The notes under the pieces were generated by a model. The model had not been told where the DNA came from. It saw only the letters and a program-made list of their open reading frames with translations, and made no database searches. A stretch of DNA of 64,000 bases, taken from Lichenifustis flavocetrariae. Lineage in GTDB: Bacteria > Pseudomonadota > Alphaproteobacteria > Rhizobiales > Beijerinckiaceae. The DNA lies in NCBI RefSeq assembly GCF_026130545.1, contig NZ_JAMOIM010000007.1:124001-188000 (forward strand), in the 5' to 3' direction. Numbering within the stretch: the stretch's first letter is position 1; every line of letters begins with the position of its first letter. Made by a program: the position numbers and the translations under genes. Positions 59,931-64,000 of this stretch are shown here, piece by piece.

Positions 59931-61451
59931 ATGGCCCGCCTGCTCAGCCTTTGGCTGCCGACGCTGCCGACCGATCGTCTCCGACGGCACGGCGCGCCGG
60001 AGGGACCGCTCGCGACGATCGAGCCCCTCAAGGGCGCGCAACGCATCGCCGCGGTCGATACGGCCGCCGCCGCGGCCGCGATCCGGCCCGGCATGACGCT
60101 CGCCGATGCCCGCGCGATCTGCCCGGCGCTCGCAACGGTGACGGCTGACCCGGACCAGGAGGCGAAGGCCTTGCGGGCCATCGGCGATTGGGGGCTCCGC
60201 TTCACGCCCATCACGGCGCTCGACCCACCCGACGGCGTGCTGCTCGACATCACGGGCGTGACGCATCTCTTCGGCGGCGAAGCGGCGCTCCTCGACACGC
60301 TGACCGCGGATCTGGCGGCACGCGGTTTCGCCGGGCGGGCCGCGATCGGTGACACGATCGAAGCCGCCTGGGCGCTCGCGCGCTTCGGCACCATCCGGAT
60401 CGCCCCGCCGGGTCGGGCCGCCATAACGGCGCTGAGCCGCAGCCTGCCTTTGGCTGCCCTCAGGCTGCCCTCCCCGGTTCTGCAGGCCCTGGCGCAAGCG
60501 GGACTGCGGGAGATCGGCGACCTCCTGACCCGTCCCCGCGCGCCGCTCGCGGCCCGCTTCGGGGCGACGCTCCTCGAGCGGCTCGACGGGCTCATCGGCC
60601 TGCACAAGAGCCCGCTCACACCCTCGACCCCGGTGCCTCTGTTCCTGGCCGAGCGCCGCTTCGCTCATCCGATCGCCACGGTGGAGGCCATCGAGGCTTC
60701 GCTTCTGTCGCTCGCGCGTCATCTCGCGGCGCAACTCGAACGGCAGGCGCAGGGCGCCCGGCGGGTCGAGGCGGTGTTCTTCCGGGTGGACGGGGTGGTG
60801 AAGCGGCTCGCCTTGGGAACGAGCCGTCCGTTGCGCGACCCCGTCGCCCTGGTGCGGCTCTTTCATGAGAAGCTCGAAAGTCTCGGCGAGGAGGGGCTCG
60901 ACACCGGCTACGGCTTCGACGTGATCCGGCTCGGAGCCAGCGTTGCCGAACCTCTGACGAGCGCGCAGGCCGAACTTGCGGCGGCGGCCGAGCAGGCCGC
61001 GGAAGCCGACTTGGCGCTGCTGATCGATCGCCTGGGCGCGCGGCTCGGCGCAACCCGTGTGGTGCGTCTGCGCAACGCCGACCATCACCGGCCGGAAGAG
61101 GCCGCGATCGCCTGGCCGGCGCATCGCCTCAGCACAGGCCCGTCCATGCCCGACGAGCCCGGTCGGCTGCGTCCCTTGAAAATGTTCGACCGGCCCGAGC
61201 CGATCGATGCCACGGCCGGCGTGCCGGACGGACCACCTCTCTATTTCCGCTGGCGCCGCACCCTGCATCTGATCGCCGCCGTCGAAGGGCCGGAACGCAT
61301 TGCGGCCCCCTGGTGGACGACGGCCGCCCCGACGCGTGATTATTTCCAGGCCGAAGATGTCGCCGGGCACCGCTTCTGGCTGTTCCGGGAGGGTTTGTAC
61401 GGCATCGAAGCCGCCCGCCCGCGCTGGTTTCTGCATGGGCTGTTCGGGTGA
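59931..61451 (+). CDS. imuB: ImuB, Y-family polymerase-like mutasome protein
   Basis: 506 residues. Begins MARLLSLWLPTLPTDRLRR as ImuB proteins do. The Y-family palm is recognisable but the acidic catalytic triad is missing (LDITGVTHLFGGE where active polymerases have SIDE), as expected; ImuB acts as a hub that links DnaE2 to the beta clamp rather than as a polymerase. C-terminal FRWRRTLHLIAAVEGPERIA and YFQAEDVAGHRFWLFREG are typical. Starts 5 bases after imuA. Confidence 0.93.
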   Translation: MARLLSLWLPTLPTDRLRRHGAPEGPLATIEPLKGAQRIAAVDTAAAAAAIRPGMTLADARAICPALATVTADPDQEAKALRAIGDWGLRFTPITALDPPDGVLLDITGVTHLFGGEAALLDTLTADLAARGFAGRAAIGDTIEAAWALARFGTIRIAPPGRAAITALSRSLPLAALRLPSPVLQALAQAGLREIGDLLTRPRAPLAARFGATLLERLDGLIGLHKSPLTPSTPVPLFLAERRFAHPIATVEAIEASLLSLARHLAAQLERQAQGARRVEAVFFRVDGVVKRLALGTSRPLRDPVALVRLFHEKLESLGEEGLDTGYGFDVIRLGASVAEPLTSAQAELAAAAEQAAEADLALLIDRLGARLGATRVVRLRNADHHRPEEAAIAWPAHRLSTGPSMPDEPGRLRPLKMFDRPEPIDATAGVPDGPPLYFRWRRTLHLIAAVEGPERIAAPWWTTAAPTRDYFQAEDVAGHRFWLFREGLYGIEAARPRWFLHGLFG

Positions 61452-61460
61452 ACGTGGCCC

Positions 61461-64000
61461 ATGTTCGTGGAATTCGGCACGACCACCAATTTCTCGTTCC
61501 TGCGCGGGGCTTCGCATCCGGAGGAACTCGTCGCCATGGCGAGCGGCTTCGCGTTGCCGGCCCTGGGCATCGCGGACCGCAATTCGCTGGCCGGTGTGGT
61601 GCGGGCCTACATCCAGGCCCGCAAGCCCATGGACCATCCGGTGCGGCTCGTGGCCGGTGCCCGCCTCGTCTTCGCCGACGGCACGCCCGACATCCTGGCC
61701 TACCCGGTCGATCGCGATGCCTATGGCCGCCTGACGCGGCTGCTGACGATCGGCAATCGCCGGGCCGAAAAGGGGGCCTGCGTGCTCACCCTCGCCGATC
61801 TCCTCGATTGGATCGAAGGACTGCAGTTGATCGTGATGGACCGGTCGAGCGCCACGGACGAGGAGACGGTGCTTCACCCGGCTCCGCCCGTGGGAGAGGA
61901 GGGAAACAGGGATCGAACGGGGTCGCCCAAAGACTCCCCTTCTCCCGCAAACGGGAGAAAGTGGCCCTTGCGTCAGCAAGGGTCGGATGAGGGGAAACTC
62001 AGCGACCCGGATCCCCCTCATCCGATCCGGCTTTGCCGGGCCACCTTCTCCCGTGGAACGGGAGAAGGGAAGCACTGGGCCTCCCTTCACTTCACCCCGC
62101 CGCTCCCCCCCGCCAACGACAACCCTCCCCCACAGCCCGATCAGGCCTCCCTCCTGCGCCGCCTCGCCTGTGCCGCGCCGGGCCGTGTCTGGATCGCGGC
62201 CACCATGACCTATGGGCCTGCCATGCGGGCTGGGCTCGCGGCGCGGCGGGCGCTGGCCCGTGCCACAGGCCTCCCGCTGCTCGCCACGAACGACGTGCTG
62301 ATGCACGCGCCCGAACGGCGCCAACTCGCCGATGTCCTGGTCTGTATCCGGACGGGCATTCCGATCGATCGGGCCGGGCGGCGGCTCGAAGCCAATGCCG
62401 AGCGGCATCTGAAGTCCGGCCCGGAGATGGCGCGCCTGTTCACCGAAGCGCCGGAAGCCGTGCCTGAAACCTTGCGGTTCCTCGAAGGCATCCGGTTTTC
62501 GCTCGATGAACTCAAGTACAATTATCCCGACGAGCTGCGGGCCGGCTACGACACCGAACAGGAGGCCCTCCGGGCCTTTGCCGAAGCCGGTACGCGCTGG
62601 CGCTACCCCACAGGTGTCCCGGACGAGGTGCAACGGCAGTTGAACCACGAGCTCGCACTCGTCGCCGAGCTCGACTATGCGGCCTATTTCCTGACCGTCT
62701 ACGATGTCGTCCAGTTCGCCCGTCGCGAAGGCATTCTGTGCCAGGGACGCGGCTCGGCCGCGAATTCGACGCTCTGCTACTGCCTCGGCATCACGGAAAT
62801 CGACCCCGTGCATCACGCCATGCTGTTCGAGCGCTTCATCTCGAAGAACCGCAACGAGCCGCCCGATATCGACGTCGATTTCGAGCACGAGCGGCGTGAA
62901 GCCGTGATGCAATATATCTACGAACATTACGGCCGCGCCCATGCCGGGCTGGTCGCCACCGTGATCACTTACCGGACGCGCTCCGCCCTGCGCGATGTCG
63001 GCAAGGCTTTCGGCCTGTCCGACGACACGGTGTCGGCGCTCAGCGGCACCGTCTGGGGCTATTGGTCGAGCGGCATCGATCCCAAGGAAGCGCGGCGCAT
63101 CGGGCTCGACCCGGACGAGCATCGTCTCAAGCTGATGCTGACGCTGGCCGATGAGCTCGCCGGCTTCCCGCGCCATCTGTCCCAACATACGGGCGGCTTC
63201 GTGATCACGCGCACGCGGCTCGACGAGGTGGTGCCGATCAGCAATGCCGCCATGGACGACCGCACCGTCGTCGAATGGGACAAGGACGACCTCGACGCGC
63301 TCGGCATGATCAAGATCGACGTGTTGGCGCTCGGGATGCTGACTTGCCTCAAGAAGGGCTTCGACCTCCTGGAACAGCATTACGGCCAGACGCTGACCCT
63401 CGACGACGTGCTGAAACGGGATCAGGTCGAATCCTGTGTCTACGACATGATCTGCCGGGCCGACACGATCGGCGTGTTCCAGATCGAGAGCCGGGCTCAG
63501 ATGACGATGCTGCCGCGCCTCAAGCCGCGGGAATTCTACGATCTCGTGATCGAGGTCGCCATCGTGCGCCCGGGGCCGATCCAGGGTGACATGGTGCATC
63601 CCTACCTGCGCCGCCGGCAGGGACTGGAGCCTGTCATCTACCCTTCGGATGAATTGCGCGAGGTGCTGCAACGGACGCTGGGCGTGCCGCTGTTCCAGGA
63701 ACACGCCATGAAGATCGCCATCGTGGCGGCCGGTTTCACGCCTGACGAGGCGGATCAGCTCCGTCGCGCCATGGCGACCTTCAAGAAGGTCGGAACCATC
63801 GGCACGTTCCGGGATAAGATGGTCAACGGCATGGTGGCGAAAGGCTATCCGGCCGATTTCGCGGAACGCTGCTTCAAGCAGATCGAAGGCTTCGGCACCT
63901 ATGGCTTTCCCGAGAGCCATGCGGCGTCCTTCGCGCTGCTCGTCTATACCTCGGCCTGGCTCAAGTGCCGCTACCCGGACGTCTTCGCCTGCGCGCTGCT
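61461..64000 (+). CDS. dnaE2: Error-prone DNA polymerase DnaE2, truncated by window end
   Basis: 846 codons are present and the frame is open to base 64000. PHP domain at the start ([20 protein letters not shown]; here ASHPEELV), then [20 protein letters not shown], the palm with [19 protein letters not shown] and [13 protein letters not shown] (catalytic Asp residues), and [15 protein letters not shown]. Residues about 128-225 are an unusually long linker; residues 159-203 of it are the translation of a mosaic palindromic repeat. It starts 9 bases after imuB and does translesion synthesis with ImuA/ImuB. Confidence 0.93.
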   Translation, partial: MFVEFGTTTNFSFLRGASHPEELVAMASGFALPALGIADRNSLAGVVRAYIQARKPMDHPVRLVAGARLVFADGTPDILAYPVDRDAYGRLTRLLTIGNRRAEKGACVLTLADLLDWIEGLQLIVMDRSSATDEETVLHPAPPVGEEGNRDRTGSPKDSPSPANGRKWPLRQQGSDEGKLSDPDPPHPIRLCRATFSRGTGEGKHWASLHFTPPLPPANDNPPPQPDQASLLRRLACAAPGRVWIAATMTYGPAMRAGLAARRALARATGLPLLATNDVLMHAPERRQLADVLVCIRTGIPIDRAGRRLEANAERHLKSGPEMARLFTEAPEAVPETLRFLEGIRFSLDELKYNYPDELRAGYDTEQEALRAFAEAGTRWRYPTGVPDEVQRQLNHELALVAELDYAAYFLTVYDVVQFARREGILCQGRGSAANSTLCYCLGITEIDPVHHAMLFERFISKNRNEPPDIDVDFEHERREAVMQYIYEHYGRAHAGLVATVITYRTRSALRDVGKAFGLSDDTVSALSGTVWGYWSSGIDPKEARRIGLDPDEHRLKLMLTLADELAGFPRHLSQHTGGFVITRTRLDEVVPISNAAMDDRTVVEWDKDDLDALGMIKIDVLALGMLTCLKKGFDLLEQHYGQTLTLDDVLKRDQVESCVYDMICRADTIGVFQIESRAQMTMLPRLKPREFYDLVIEVAIVRPGPIQGDMVHPYLRRRQGLEPVIYPSDELREVLQRTLGVPLFQEHAMKIAIVAAGFTPDEADQLRRAMATFKKVGTIGTFRDKMVNGMVAKGYPADFAERCFKQIEGFGTYGFPESHAASFALLVYTSAWLKCRYPDVFACAL
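61936..62070. repeat. RIME-like mosaic palindromic element, copy 3, inside the dnaE2 coding region
   Basis: Outer hairpins CCCTTCTCCCG/CGGGAGAA and CCACCTTCTCCCG/CGGGAGAAGG with inner arms GGATGAGGGGAA and CCCCTCATCCGATC, the same mosaic as at 35713 and 39622. At 135 bases it is an exact multiple of three and has no stop in the dnaE2 frame. Confidence 0.9.

Noticed and set aside
59886-63920. Very long open frame on the minus strand opposite imuB and dnaE2 (over 1300 codons)
   Set aside because: It is the complement of two confidently identified genes in a GC-rich genome, is rich in Arg/His/Gly/Asp as expected of an antisense frame, and shows no recognisable domain.

Overview
The window looks like a chromosomal segment of an alphaproteobacterium of the order Hyphomicrobiales (Rhizobiales). 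It is GC-rich and carries an imuA-imuB-dnaE2 mutasome cassette behind an alphaproteobacterial LexA box (GAAC-N7-GAAC), a KatG/OxyR pair, RIME-like mosaic palindromic repeats, several small membrane or exported proteins typical of the order, and a suhB/MmgR-like small RNA. Genus cannot be fixed from the sequence; a Beijerinckiaceae-like organism is a guess.

Left part (1-5200): the start of a GntR regulator cut by the window edge, then an FCD-type GntR regulator divergent from an operon of a polar amino-acid-type ABC transporter (binding protein, permease, ATPase), a ureidoglycolate-lyase-family protein and a PLP-dependent cysteine-desulfurase-like enzyme. The substrate is not evident.

5250-17600 is the most striking locus: a complete binuclear-iron (soluble di-iron) monooxygenase cluster of the mimABCD/prmABCD type. 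All structural genes are on the minus strand: alcohol dehydrogenase, two small uncharacterised genes, hydroxylase large subunit, reductase, hydroxylase small subunit, coupling protein, amidohydrolase, DUF59 protein and a dedicated GroEL-like chaperonin. A sigma-54 activator is divergent, and a near-perfect -24/-12 promoter (TGGCAC-N5-TTGC) lies in front of the operon. The expected role is oxidation of a small alkane, ketone or phenol-type substrate followed by alcohol oxidation.

17600-33100 holds an SseB-like protein, a stand-alone CHASE3 membrane protein, katG/oxyR, a TraB/GumN protein, a frameshifted membrane protein, a large TPR/coiled-coil/caspase-like protein, an autotransporter-type outer-membrane protein, and a LysR/SDR/DUF427/old-yellow-enzyme group.

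33200-50400 is a carbohydrate or polyol region. One minus-strand group encodes a ribose-type ABC transporter, Zn-dehydrogenase, two FGGY kinases and a SorC regulator. A plus-strand group encodes a cupin phosphoglucose isomerase, a shikimate-dehydrogenase-like protein and an RpiR regulator; three HexR-like motifs (TGTARTWWWAYTACA type) lie near these genes. A second minus-strand group is inositol-like (iolD, an IolE-like isomerase gene interrupted by an in-frame TAG, idhA, another Gfo/Idh/MocA oxidoreductase).

50870-64000 holds housekeeping and small genes (DCC protein, mepA, rppH, methyltransferase, sRNA, cold-shock protein, beta-carbonic anhydrase, mannitol-dehydrogenase-family enzyme) and ends with imuA-imuB-dnaE2, the last truncated by the window. 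A RIME-like palindromic element of the type found twice between sugar genes sits inside dnaE2 and is read through in frame, adding about 45 codons of repeat-derived sequence.
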